DNA of 40,293 bases from an uncultured Spirochaetaceae bacterium. Lineage in GTDB: Bacteria > Spirochaetota > Spirochaetia > Sphaerochaetales > Sphaerochaetaceae. Both the position numbers and the translations under genes were made by a program. Shown here one piece after another: positions 17,488-25,029 of the stretch (its first letter is position 1; every line of letters begins with the position of its first letter). The stretch lies in NCBI GenBank assembly GCA_944389115.1, contig CALXLE010000118.1, forward strand, positions 1 to 40,293, in the 5' to 3' direction. Under the pieces are notes generated by a model. That model had not been told where the DNA came from, did no database searches, and saw only the letters and a list, made by a program, of their open reading frames with translations.

Positions 17488-17515
17488 ATTATATTCTATA
17501 AGAGGTTTTTAGCAA
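17488..17515 (-). promoter_or_regulatory. Promoter of the GH43 gene
   Basis: On the minus strand TTGCTA (17515-17510) and a perfect TATAAT (17493-17488) are separated by 16 bases, 22 bases before the ATG at 17465. Confidence 0.6.
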
Positions 17516-17522
17516 TAAAAAA

Positions 17523-17577
17523 TCTAATTGAATTATAATATATTCAACAGGCATTTGAAAAATATAATTCAATTATA
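17523..17577. repeat. Array of three inverted-repeat operator candidates
   Basis: TAATTGAATTATA (17525-17537) and its exact reverse complement (17563-17575) are each near-palindromic, with centres at 17530 and 17570. Between them TTCAA (17543-17547) and TTGAA (17555-17559) form a third symmetric site centred at 17551. The centres are 21 and 19 bases apart, close to two helical turns each. The array lies between the divergent GH43 and transporter promoters, a typical place for a shared activator. Confidence 0.5.
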
Positions 17578-17586
17578 AAAATTTCC

Positions 17587-17621
17587 TTGACAAAATGAAT
17601 TTGTGAGTTAGCATTTAATAA
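17587..17621 (+). promoter_or_regulatory. Probable promoter of the sugar ABC transporter operon
   Basis: TTGACA (17587-17592) is clear. Possible -10 elements TTTAAT (17614-17619) and TAATAA (17616-17621) are 21 and 23 bases away, longer than usual, so an activator may be needed or the true -10 is a weaker match. Confidence 0.4.
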
Positions 17622-17631
17622 AAGAAAGAGA

Positions 17632-17643
17632 GTGCTCGAGCAC
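17632..17643. promoter_or_regulatory. GTGCTCGAGCAC palindrome in the transporter leader
   Basis: A perfect 12-base palindrome with a central CG step, the arrangement seen in many LacI-family operators. It lies downstream of the expected transcription start, where a repressor would block the transporter genes. No gene for a LacI-type DNA-binding domain is present in the window. Confidence 0.45.
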
Positions 17644-17689
17644 ATTGCTTGAAAAAATATTTCATCTCGGGCCTGAAAAGGAGAAAAAC

Positions 17690-18988
17690 ATGAAAAGGAG
17701 ACTCTTTACAATAGTATTGTCTGTTCTTCTTGTTGCTTCCGTTTTCGCAGGTGGCTCTTCTGAGAGCACATCATCTGAGAGCGGAGAGACTGTGCTCACT
17801 GTCCTTACGACAGCAGTCACACAGGAACCGGAAGGAACTCTTGCGAAGGAGTATATAGCTGAATTCGAAGCGCAGCATCCTGGTGTACATATTGAATGCA
17901 CAGGTGTTCCTATGAACTCTGCTCTTCAGAGAATCACAACGCTTGCTGCATCCGGAGCTCTTCCTGATCTTTTCGTAAATGTAGAGAATATCATCGGAAC
18001 GCTTAATGAGATGGGAATCTGCGAGGATCTCACTCCTTATCTCTCTGAAGAGGAGAAGAGCAATATCGTCGATGCTGTAAGAGAGTCCTGCACAATCGAT
18101 GGAAAGATTATCGCTTATCCATGGTATTCTGCTCCAAATGCCCTTATCTTCCGCACAGACTGGTTCGAGGAGCTTGGAATTGAGCCTCCTACAACGCTTG
18201 AAGAGATGGCTGCTGCAGCCCAGAAGCTCACAAGAGATACAAATGGCGATGGAACAATCGATACATACGGCTTTGGTCTTATTGGAACGAACGATGACTC
18301 CGGCGCTACGAGATTCGTTATGATTATGAGAAGCTTCGGCGCACGTGAGCTTTATTTCGAGGATGGAGAATGGAAGACCGATGTAGGTTCTCCTGAGAGT
18401 ATCCAGGCATTCCAGTACTTCGCTGATCTCAAAAACAAGTATGGTGTTGTTCCTCCTGGGGCCATTGAGAACAGCTTCAATGAGAACGTCAACCTCATGG
18501 CTATGGAGCAGATTGGTATGCTGATTGCAGGATCCAACTCAGTAGGAAAGATCTTCAATGCAAATCCTGACCTCCGCGGTAAGATTGGCAGCGTCCAGAT
18601 GCCTTCGGCTGTAACGACCTATACTCCGGTCTCAATGCTCGGCTGGTCTCTCAACCCTGAGTCGAAGAACAAGGATCTTGCAATTGAGTTCGTGAAGTTC
18701 ATGTCCAATAAAGAGAACTCAATCAAGTGGGTTGAGACAACTGGAAGGCTTCCTGTCATGAAGGATGCTATCGCAGAGTCCGATTATCTTGCTGATCCTC
18801 TCTTCGATGGATTCATCGCTGGTGTTGAGAACATGGTTCAGGCTCCTAATGCTCCATTCTATGCTGAGGTCAAGACAGAGCTTGGAAGGACATATCAGAA
18901 GCTTCTTCTCGATCCAACACTTGATGTAGCGGCAGAGGTAAAGGCCTGCGGCGAGGCAATTCAGAACATCATCGATAACAACACCTGA
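17690..18988 (+). CDS. ABC transporter sugar-binding protein (family 1)
   Basis: A 432-residue extracellular solute-binding protein. Residues 1-20 form a signal peptide (basic MKRR, hydrophobic core, cleavage expected after FA before GGSSES). There is no lipobox cysteine, so it should be a soluble periplasmic protein. The mature part has the usual layout of sugar-binding proteins (FEAQHPGVHIE, GALPDLFVN, YPWYSAPNALIFRTDWFEELGI, and LAIEFVKFM near the end). I moved the start from a longer frame to the ATG at 17690, which is preceded by AAAAGGAG. Permease genes follow after a GC hairpin. The ligand is probably an oligosaccharide released from hemicellulose or pectin, given the divergent GH43 gene. 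Confidence 0.93.
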   Translation: MKRRLFTIVLSVLLVASVFAGGSSESTSSESGETVLTVLTTAVTQEPEGTLAKEYIAEFEAQHPGVHIECTGVPMNSALQRITTLAASGALPDLFVNVENIIGTLNEMGICEDLTPYLSEEEKSNIVDAVRESCTIDGKIIAYPWYSAPNALIFRTDWFEELGIEPPTTLEEMAAAAQKLTRDTNGDGTIDTYGFGLIGTNDDSGATRFVMIMRSFGARELYFEDGEWKTDVGSPESIQAFQYFADLKNKYGVVPPGAIENSFNENVNLMAMEQIGMLIAGSNSVGKIFNANPDLRGKIGSVQMPSAVTTYTPVSMLGWSLNPESKNKDLAIEFVKFMSNKENSIKWVETTGRLPVMKDAIAESDYLADPLFDGFIAGVENMVQAPNAPFYAEVKTELGRTYQKLLLDPTLDVAAEVKACGEAIQNIIDNNT

Positions 18989-19010
18989 TAGGTGGAATCG
19001 GATTGCATTC

Positions 19011-19031
19011 CCAGCCCCGATCCGGGGCTGG
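19011..19031 (+). terminator. Intercistronic GC hairpin after the binding-protein gene
   Basis: CCAGCCCCG and CGGGGCTGG form a perfect nine-pair stem with an ATC loop. No T-run follows, so it more likely protects or attenuates the message than fully stops transcription. Such hairpins let the binding protein be made in excess over the permeases. Confidence 0.55.
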
Positions 19032-19065
19032 ATTGCATATTGGCTCTCTTAAGGAGAAAAACACT

Positions 19066-19968
19066 GTGGCTAAAGACAGGAAAGTAATCAGACATAAAGG
19101 GGATTTATTCCAGAGCAGGGCAGGGTACGCTTTCATATCACCGGCATTCCTTGTTCTCGTGCTGATGGTCGTCTATCCTCTTATATATGGTATCGTGATC
19201 AGCTTCTTCGATACCAATCTTGTGAATAAGTTCGATTTCGTAGGACTTAAGTACTATGGGAGATTGATCAAGGATGCTTCCTTCTATGCATCGCTCGGAC
19301 GGACTGTGATGTTCACATTCTTCACGGTTCTTGGAAGGACGATTCTTGCTGTGTTGTTCGCAAACATCCTTGTCATGGACAATCTTCCGTATAAGAAGGT
19401 TTTCAGGGCAATCCTCGTGCTTCCATGGTTCTTCCCGGATGTCGTTGTGGGTATGCTCTGGAGATGGCTGTACAATGCCAATTACGGACTTTTTAATTTC
19501 ATCCTCAGATCCCTGCATATAATCGATGCCCCGATTGAATGGCTCAGCAATACCGATACGGTAATGTGGGCTGTCATTCTCGTAAGTATCTGGAAGGGCT
19601 TCCCATTCATGATGGTTATGCTTCTTGCAGCATTGCAGACAATCTCAAAGGATCTCTATGAGGCTGCAGAGCTTGATGGCTGTGGTGTTATCCAGCGCTT
19701 CCTGCATGTTACTCTTCCTGGCATTATGCCGGTTCTATCAACGACGCTCATGCTTGAGATCATGTGGTGCTTCAAGCACTTCACTCTCATCTGGAACCTC
19801 ACGAAGGGAGGTCCTGTTGATGCGACAAGGGTAGTAAGCATAGATATCTACCGCACAGGTTTTGATTATATGAGATTTGGCGAGTCATCAACCCGCGCAG
19901 TATTCGTATTCATAATAATCATCATTCTGACTCTTCTTCAGAAGAAAATGAAAAGGAGTGATGTATAA
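19066..19968 (+). CDS. Sugar ABC transporter permease (MalF/UgpA type)
   Basis: An inner-membrane permease of about 300 residues with six predicted membrane helices, beginning GYAFISPAFLVLVLMVVYPL. The EAA loop that contacts the ATPase is EAAELDGCGVIQRFLHVTLP. I chose the GTG at 19066, because AAGGAG lies nine bases upstream and the upstream alternative (a TTG at 19003) would run through the intercistronic hairpin. It overlaps the second permease gene by one base. It works with the binding protein at 17690-18988. No ATPase gene is linked, so the system must borrow one. Confidence 0.92.
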   Translation: MAKDRKVIRHKGDLFQSRAGYAFISPAFLVLVLMVVYPLIYGIVISFFDTNLVNKFDFVGLKYYGRLIKDASFYASLGRTVMFTFFTVLGRTILAVLFANILVMDNLPYKKVFRAILVLPWFFPDVVVGMLWRWLYNANYGLFNFILRSLHIIDAPIEWLSNTDTVMWAVILVSIWKGFPFMMVMLLAALQTISKDLYEAAELDGCGVIQRFLHVTLPGIMPVLSTTLMLEIMWCFKHFTLIWNLTKGGPVDATRVVSIDIYRTGFDYMRFGESSTRAVFVFIIIIILTLLQKKMKRSDV

Positions 19969-20798
19969 TGAGCAGGCGTAAAAGATTCCCCGTATTAGCA
20001 TTGATCATCGTCATTCTTGGCTGTCTCATGGTCCTTGTTCCTGTCTACTGGATGATTATCACATCCTTCAAGGAAGCTCCGGAGACATTCCGGAATCCTC
20101 CTACTCTCTGGCCGACCAAGTTTACGCTTGATGCCTATAAGAAGGTCCTGGATGTATATTCGTTCGGAAGCTTCTTCGGCAACAGCCTTGTAGTTGTAGT
20201 GCTGTCAACATTGCTTACGATTCTTGTATCGACAATGGCTGGCTTCGGCGCATCAAGATTCAAATTCAAGGGAAAGGGCGCGTTCCTGGGCTTTGTCCTT
20301 GTTACCCAGATGTTCCCATCGGTAATCATGCTTATCCCGTACTTCAGGATACTGAGGCTGTATGGTCTCATAAATACGCACCTTGGTCTGATTATCGTAT
20401 ATATATCCTTCCAGGTACCGCTCTGCACATGGCTGATGTACAGCTATTTCGAGACAATCCCGAAGGATCTTGATGCCGCCGCAGCTATCGATGGCCTTAA
20501 TCAGTGGGGTATATTCAGGAAAATCGCACTTCCGCTTTCCCTTCCAGGTCTGGCTTCGACAAGCATCTATGCATTCATCAACAGCTGGAATGAGTTCCAG
20601 TTCGCAATGGTTCTCACCACTACTGATGATATGAAGACGGTATCTGTAGGTCTTGGTCAGATGATCGATGATACGATGATCAACTGGAATGATATGATGG
20701 CTGCTAGCATCCTTGCCAGCATACCTCTTATCCTGGTCTTCCTTTTCTGCCAGAACCTGTTCTTCTCCGGCCTTACCGCTGGTGGTGTGAAGCAGTAA
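19968..20798 (+). CDS. Sugar ABC transporter permease (MalG/UgpE type)
   Basis: A 276-residue permease with six predicted membrane helices. It starts with a basic stretch and the first helix LALIIVILGCLMVLVPVYWM, followed by the family motif TSFKEAPETF. The cytoplasmic coupling loop is LDAAAAIDGLNQWGIFRKIA, in which the first E of EAA is replaced by D. The C-terminal end FFSGLTAGGVKQ is typical of MalG-type subunits. The ATG at 19968 overlaps the stop of the first permease (TAATG), with GGAGTGATG just upstream, so the two subunits are translationally coupled. Confidence 0.93.
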   Translation: MSRRKRFPVLALIIVILGCLMVLVPVYWMIITSFKEAPETFRNPPTLWPTKFTLDAYKKVLDVYSFGSFFGNSLVVVVLSTLLTILVSTMAGFGASRFKFKGKGAFLGFVLVTQMFPSVIMLIPYFRILRLYGLINTHLGLIIVYISFQVPLCTWLMYSYFETIPKDLDAAAAIDGLNQWGIFRKIALPLSLPGLASTSIYAFINSWNEFQFAMVLTTTDDMKTVSVGLGQMIDDTMINWNDMMAASILASIPLILVFLFCQNLFFSGLTAGGVKQ

Positions 20799-20819
20799 TA
20801 GCAGATAAGTATCTGATTC

Positions 20820-20845
20820 AATGCTCTCCGGATCCGGGGAGCATT
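20820..20845 (+). terminator. Long hairpin before the dehydratase gene
   Basis: A 26-base near-perfect palindrome with twelve potential pairs per side (one T:G), followed by TTCTTAT. It is either a leaky terminator or an RNA-processing site between the permease and dehydratase genes. The ribosome site of the next gene follows closely. Confidence 0.55.
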
Positions 20846-20865
20846 CTTATAATGGAGGAAATCAT

Positions 20866-21981
20866 ATGAAAATAACCGAAGTACGTGCATACATGCACTA
20901 TTCGGTATGGAGGAATATCACATTCGTAAGGGTCGATACCGATGAAGGTATATCGGGTATAGGGGAAGCGACGATAAGGAACAAGGAGACAGCTGTCAAG
21001 GCCGCTATAGAGAATCATCTGAAGCCAATGCTCATCGGAATGTCTCCGTTTGATATCGAGAAATTCTTCCATACGGCATTCATACGCGATGCCTGGAGGA
21101 ATGGTGCTGTATTCAACACTGCAATCTCAGGAATCGAGATTGCCATGTGGGATATAATCGGGCAGAAGCTTGGTCAGCCTGTGTACAATCTTCTTGGGGG
21201 CAAGCTCAGGGACAGCATCCCTGTCTATGCGAATTCCTGGTTTGATGGCGCAAAGACCCCAGAGGATTTCGCTGAGGCTGCGGTAAATGTTGTTGCAAAG
21301 GGATTCAAGGCAATCAAATGGGATCCCTTGAAGACACTTCCGGCTGATGCTCCGGAGATGAAGCGTGTTGATGCTGGCATAAAGTGCCTTGAAGCGGTAA
21401 GGAAAGCTGTTGGAGATGATATAGAGCTCTTCATCGAGCTTCATGGCTCTCTATCATATGATGGAGCACTGCGCTATGCGAGGCTTTCCGGGAAATACAA
21501 CCCAGGTTTCATAGAAGAACCTATGCACCCTGATGACTTCACTGGCTACAGAAAGCTTGCGGTGAAGTCCGATGTTCCCATAGCTGCAGGTGAGAGGTAT
21601 TTCACTAGATTCTCTCATAGAGCATTGAATGAGGAGGGCTTCTATTCCATCGTCCAGCCGGATCTCACCCATTGCGGAGGAATCCTTGAGACGAGGAAGA
21701 TTGCTGCAGCAGCAGAGACCTACGGCCTTAAGTTCGCACCGCACAACAGCAGCGGACCTGTCGCGACAATGGCCAGTACGATGGTTGATGCGCTAGCTCC
21801 GAACTTCTTCTATCAGGAATTCTCCGTTGAGAACTTTGACCTGTCCAATAAGTTCTTCAGGCAAGGACTCGATTATAGCGAAGGATATCTCCATCTCTCC
21901 GATGAACGTCCCGGTATTGGGCTTGTCCCGGACTGGGAGGCAATCGCAGAAGAGGATTACAGGCATATACAGACATTCTAA
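20866..21981 (+). CDS. Enolase-superfamily acid-sugar dehydratase, galactonate dehydratase-like
   Basis: A 371-residue mandelate racemase/muconate lactonising enzyme relative. Metal ligands appear as Glu191 in FIELHG, Glu217 in FIEEP and Glu243 in AAGERY. His193 in ELHG and His293 in FAPHNSSGP sit where galactonate dehydratase has its catalytic pair. The arrangement E-x-H, then EEP, then GER and APH is that of GalD/DgoD-type enzymes, which dehydrate D-galactonate to 2-keto-3-deoxygalactonate. GGAGGAAATC precedes the ATG at 20866; a longer frame begins inside the hairpin and is rejected. It is probably cotranscribed with the transporter, so the imported sugar may be galactose-rich or oxidised to an aldonate. 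The exact aldonate cannot be fixed. Confidence 0.87.
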   Translation: MKITEVRAYMHYSVWRNITFVRVDTDEGISGIGEATIRNKETAVKAAIENHLKPMLIGMSPFDIEKFFHTAFIRDAWRNGAVFNTAISGIEIAMWDIIGQKLGQPVYNLLGGKLRDSIPVYANSWFDGAKTPEDFAEAAVNVVAKGFKAIKWDPLKTLPADAPEMKRVDAGIKCLEAVRKAVGDDIELFIELHGSLSYDGALRYARLSGKYNPGFIEEPMHPDDFTGYRKLAVKSDVPIAAGERYFTRFSHRALNEEGFYSIVQPDLTHCGGILETRKIAAAAETYGLKFAPHNSSGPVATMASTMVDALAPNFFYQEFSVENFDLSNKFFRQGLDYSEGYLHLSDERPGIGLVPDWEAIAEEDYRHIQTF

Positions 21982-21989
21982 TATTCCGG

Positions 21990-22017
21990 TCCTGCCTGCT
22001 GGGCAGGATCATTGTTT
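21990..22017 (+). terminator. Terminator after the dehydratase gene
   Basis: TCCTGCC (21990-21996), loop TGCTG and GGCAGGA (22002-22008) form a seven-pair stem, followed by TCATTGTTT. It ends the transporter operon nine bases after the stop codon. The T-rich tail is weak. Confidence 0.6.
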
Positions 22018-22321
22018 CCGCACCCATATCGTGTATGGATTATCATTCATGTACAGTTTATGAATGTATATATGGCTTCCTGTGCGGTTTCTGAGGAATC
22101 CTGATCCGGGGTGATGCATAGAGTATCCATCCTTCTCAGGATTCCTGCTGCTTCTCTTCTGTAGGTCTGTTCCGTATTTCTATATCAGTTTTTCTATGGG
22201 ATATGAATAGAATTTTTCCTAGCTATATCCAGTACATGGCCCATTATGATTGGTGCAACGGGCCGCATATTATTATTTCCTTGCTATATAAAATATTAAC
22301 CTAAGAAATCAATAAATTTGT
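22018..22321. other. Intergenic region with an 11-base inverted repeat, no gene seen
   Basis: No frame here has a credible start with a ribosome site. AGGAATCCTGA (22094-22104) and its exact reverse complement (22136-22146) flank a 31-base loop. ATTCAT/ATGAAT and GGCCC/GGGCC pairs are also present. The right half is AT-rich and leads into the next promoter. I recognise no riboswitch or known RNA. Confidence 0.4.
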
Positions 22322-22350
22322 TTGACAGCTCAATACTCTCTCTGTAGAAT
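22322..22350 (+). promoter_or_regulatory. Promoter of the nucleoside uptake operon
   Basis: TTGACA (22322-22327) and TAGAAT (22345-22350, five of six consensus positions) are separated by exactly 17 bases, the best canonical promoter in the window. Transcription would begin near 22357, leaving a leader of only about 29 bases, too short for a purine riboswitch. Confidence 0.75.
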
Positions 22351-22358
22351 CATAGTAG

Positions 22359-22371
22359 CGATTTGAAATCG
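22359..22371. promoter_or_regulatory. CGATTT-G-AAATCG palindrome at the start of the leader
   Basis: A 13-base inverted repeat lies directly after the predicted transcription start and overlaps the upstream edge of the ribosome site. It could be a repressor operator or a short RNA hairpin controlling translation. Confidence 0.45.
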
Positions 22372-22385
22372 GAAGGAGAGTCTTG

Positions 22386-23438
22386 ATGCTGAAGAAAATC
22401 TTTACGGTGATGCTTGTTGCATGCCTTTGTTTTTCCATTTATGCCGGAGGCAGTCAGGAATCTGACAGCCTGATGCTCGGAATGGTAACTGATTCCGGGA
22501 CAATCGATGACCGTTCATTCAACCAGGGGACGTATGAAGGTGTGAAGAAGGCAGCTGATGAGCTGGGTCTCGCATGCACATATCTCAGACCGGCTGGAAC
22601 GACTACGACTGATTATCTTACAGCGATCTCCGATCTCTATGATCAGGGATATAGATTCATTGCATGCCCTGGATATCTCTTTGCGGATGCTGTGTCCCAG
22701 GCACAGGAGATGTATCCTGATCTGATGCTTATCATCATCGATGATGCACTCGTTGCGGGAATAGGCGAGAATACGGTTGCCATCACATTCAAGGAAGAGG
22801 AGTCAGGCTTCATGGCAGGTCTTGCAACAGCGCTCAAGCTTCAGGATGGTGAAGTAGGATTCGTGGGAGGGCTTGAGATTCCAGCAGTCCAGAAGTTCAA
22901 CTGGGGATTCCAGCAGGGTGTACAGTATGCTAATGACAATTTCGGAACTTCAATAGACATGAACCCAAGCAACTTCGTGTATCAGGGATCATTTGCAGAT
23001 CTTGCAGGTGGACAGCAGCTTGCTGTTGCCATGTATGATAACGGAGTTGATGCAATCTTCGCAGCAGCTGGCGGTACAGGCGTTGGTGTTATAAACGAAG
23101 CGAAGAACAGAAGGCTTTCCGGCGAGGATGTCTGGGCTGTCGGTGTTGATGTTGATCAGTACTCCGTTGGCGATATGGGAAATGGAGAGTCCTGCATACT
23201 CACATCGGCTATGAAGGATGTTACAGGCGTTGCTTATGATCAGGCAATGGCGGCTGCCAATGGCACATTCGAGGGAGGCGTCCATCTTGTGCTTGGTGTT
23301 GCTGATGGAAGAGCGGGAATACCTGCATCCAATCCTAATCTCACACCTGAGATCGAGGCAGAGGTCGCTGACGTCGCGAAGCTTATCGCTGATGGAAGCA
23401 TTGTCGTGCAGGATACTGCGGATGGTCTTATAAAGTAA
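22386..23438 (+). CDS. BMP-family nucleoside-binding protein (PnrA-like)
   Basis: A 350-residue basic membrane protein (BMP) family binding protein. Family stretches include MVTDSGTIDDRSFNQGTYEG, AISDLYDQGYRFIACPG, AVAMYDNGVDAIFAAAGGTG and NEAKNRRLSGEDVWAVGVDVDQY. In spirochaetes the relative PnrA (TmpC) binds purine nucleosides, and here the permease genes and a purine nucleoside phosphorylase follow. The signal peptide is ambiguous: LVAC at residues 10-13 fits a lipobox but gives a short hydrophobic core, while YA-GGSQES at about residue 20 fits signal peptidase I and matches the sugar-binding protein in this window. AAGGAGAG precedes the ATG; the TTG one codon earlier is less likely. Confidence 0.92.
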   Translation: MLKKIFTVMLVACLCFSIYAGGSQESDSLMLGMVTDSGTIDDRSFNQGTYEGVKKAADELGLACTYLRPAGTTTTDYLTAISDLYDQGYRFIACPGYLFADAVSQAQEMYPDLMLIIIDDALVAGIGENTVAITFKEEESGFMAGLATALKLQDGEVGFVGGLEIPAVQKFNWGFQQGVQYANDNFGTSIDMNPSNFVYQGSFADLAGGQQLAVAMYDNGVDAIFAAAGGTGVGVINEAKNRRLSGEDVWAVGVDVDQYSVGDMGNGESCILTSAMKDVTGVAYDQAMAAANGTFEGGVHLVLGVADGRAGIPASNPNLTPEIEAEVADVAKLIADGSIVVQDTADGLIK

Positions 23439-23457
23439 TGGATTCAATCCTAGATAT

Positions 23458-23484
23458 GGCCGCCAGGTAACGGCGGCCTTCTTT
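23458..23484 (+). terminator. Hairpin after the BMP-family gene
   Basis: GGCCGCC (23458-23464), loop AGGTAAC and GGCGGCC (23472-23478) form a seven-pair GC stem followed by TTCTTT. It is a partial terminator or message-stabilising hairpin between the binding-protein and ATPase genes. Confidence 0.65.
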
Positions 23485-23508
23485 CGATTCATTCAGAGGA
23501 AAGTCCAG

Positions 23509-25029
23509 TTGGAATATGTTATTGAGATGATCGGTATCCGGAAGGAGTTTCCGGGGATTGTTGCCAATGATGATATAACCCTTCAGGTCCGTGAAGGGGA
23601 GATTCATGCGATACTCGGCGAGAATGGGGCGGGTAAATCAACATTGATGAGCATTCTCTTCGGACTGTACCATGCTGACCGCGGCACGATAAGGATCAGG
23701 GGAAGGGAAGTAAGCATAAAGAACCCCAATGATGCATTTACCCTAGGTATAGGCATGGTCCATCAGCATTTCCAGCTGGTCCATAACTTCACTGTTTCGG
23801 AGAATATCATCCTGGGGAAGGAAGGCGGATTCGTATATGACATCCGCAAGGCATCTGAAAGGATAAAGGCGATATCTGAGCGTTATGGACTCTCGATAGA
23901 GCCTGATATGGTGATTGAGGATATAACCGTTGGAATGCAGCAGCGTGTTGAGATCCTCAAGATGCTATACCGTGATGCCGATATTCTTATATTCGATGAG
24001 CCGACGGCAGTCCTTACTCCGCAGGAGATTGATGAGCTTATGCAGATAATGAGAAACCTTGCAGCAGAGGGCAAGTCCATAATTCTCATCACCCACAAGC
24101 TCGAAGAGATCAAGGCTGTTGCTGACCGGTGCACAATCATCAGGAGAGGAAAGCTTATAGGTGTTGTCGATGTAAAAGAAGCAACACCTGCCGAGATGGC
24201 GGCGATGATGGTCGGACGGCCAGTATCCTTCAAAGTTGAAAAGGCTCCCGCTGCCATTGGGGAACCCATTCTTGAGATAAGGAATCTCTCTGTGATGAGT
24301 GCACGGCACGTCCTTGGCGTAAAGGACTTCAGTCTGAGTGTTCATAGAGGCGAAATAGTCGGAATCGCCGGTGTTGATGGCAATGGCCAGTCTGAGCTTA
24401 TCGAGGCCATCACAGGCTTAAGGCGAGTAGAGTCAGGTTCCATACTCTTCAAAGGACAGGATATTGCAGGAATATCGATCAGGAAGCGTAATGAGCTCGG
24501 CATGGGGCATATCCCAGAGGACAGGCAGAAGCGAGGTCTGATACTTGGCGCCTCCCTTTCCGACAATATGGTAATCAAGGAGTTCTACAAAGAAGGTTTC
24601 AGTCATTATGGTATCCTTGATTATCCCCGTATCCAGGATTATGCGGAGGAGATCATAGAGAAGTTCGATGTGAGATCTGGAGAGGGGGCGGATTCGCTTG
24701 CCGGCAAGCTGTCGGGAGGCAATCAGCAGAAGGCGATAATCGGCAGGGAGATAGAGAGCAATCCTGATCTTCTCATAGCTGTTCAGCCGACGAGAGGGCT
24801 TGATGTAGGAGCTATCGAATTCATCCATTCGCAGCTTGTGAAGGAACGGGATAACGGAAAGGCAGTCCTGCTTGTCTCTTTCGAACTCGATGAGATATTC
24901 AATCTGTCTGACCGTATAGCTGTAATCAATGCAGGGCGCCTGATTGATGTCGTGGATACAGATGATACCGATGTGAATGCGGTTGGGCTTATGATGGCAG
25001 GCATAAAGGCAACAGGAGGTGATGCGTGA
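23509..25029 (+). CDS. Nucleoside ABC transporter ATPase with two fused ATP-binding domains (NupA/YufO-like)
   Basis: A 506-residue double ATPase of the sugar/nucleoside (BMP-linked) type. Domain 1 has Walker A GENGAGKST, Q-loop region GMVHQHFQLV, signature-like ITVGMQQRVEI and Walker B ILIFDEPTAVL. Domain 2 has a degenerate Walker A GVDGNGQSE, signature LSGGNQQK and a Walker B-like strand LLIAVQPTRGLD with no acidic pair, as is usual for this family. The start is TTG at 23509 with GAGGA eight bases upstream; no ATG gives a full domain 1. The gene overlaps the first permease gene by four bases. It powers nucleoside import with the binding protein and two permeases. Confidence 0.94.
   Translation: MEYVIEMIGIRKEFPGIVANDDITLQVREGEIHAILGENGAGKSTLMSILFGLYHADRGTIRIRGREVSIKNPNDAFTLGIGMVHQHFQLVHNFTVSENIILGKEGGFVYDIRKASERIKAISERYGLSIEPDMVIEDITVGMQQRVEILKMLYRDADILIFDEPTAVLTPQEIDELMQIMRNLAAEGKSIILITHKLEEIKAVADRCTIIRRGKLIGVVDVKEATPAEMAAMMVGRPVSFKVEKAPAAIGEPILEIRNLSVMSARHVLGVKDFSLSVHRGEIVGIAGVDGNGQSELIEAITGLRRVESGSILFKGQDIAGISIRKRNELGMGHIPEDRQKRGLILGASLSDNMVIKEFYKEGFSHYGILDYPRIQDYAEEIIEKFDVRSGEGADSLAGKLSGGNQQKAIIGREIESNPDLLIAVQPTRGLDVGAIEFIHSQLVKERDNGKAVLLVSFELDEIFNLSDRIAVINAGRLIDVVDTDDTDVNAVGLMMAGIKATGGDA

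Noticed and set aside
17630-17645. CIRCE-like heat-shock element, suggested by GAGTGCTCGAGCAC
   Set aside because: The nine-base arms and nine-base spacer of CIRCE are not present.
19003-19065. TTG start for the first sugar permease
   Set aside because: It would place coding sequence through a perfect nine-pair hairpin; the GTG at 19066 has AAGGAG upstream.
22322-22385. Purine riboswitch before the nucleoside importer
   Set aside because: The predicted leader is only about 29 bases, too short for the aptamer.
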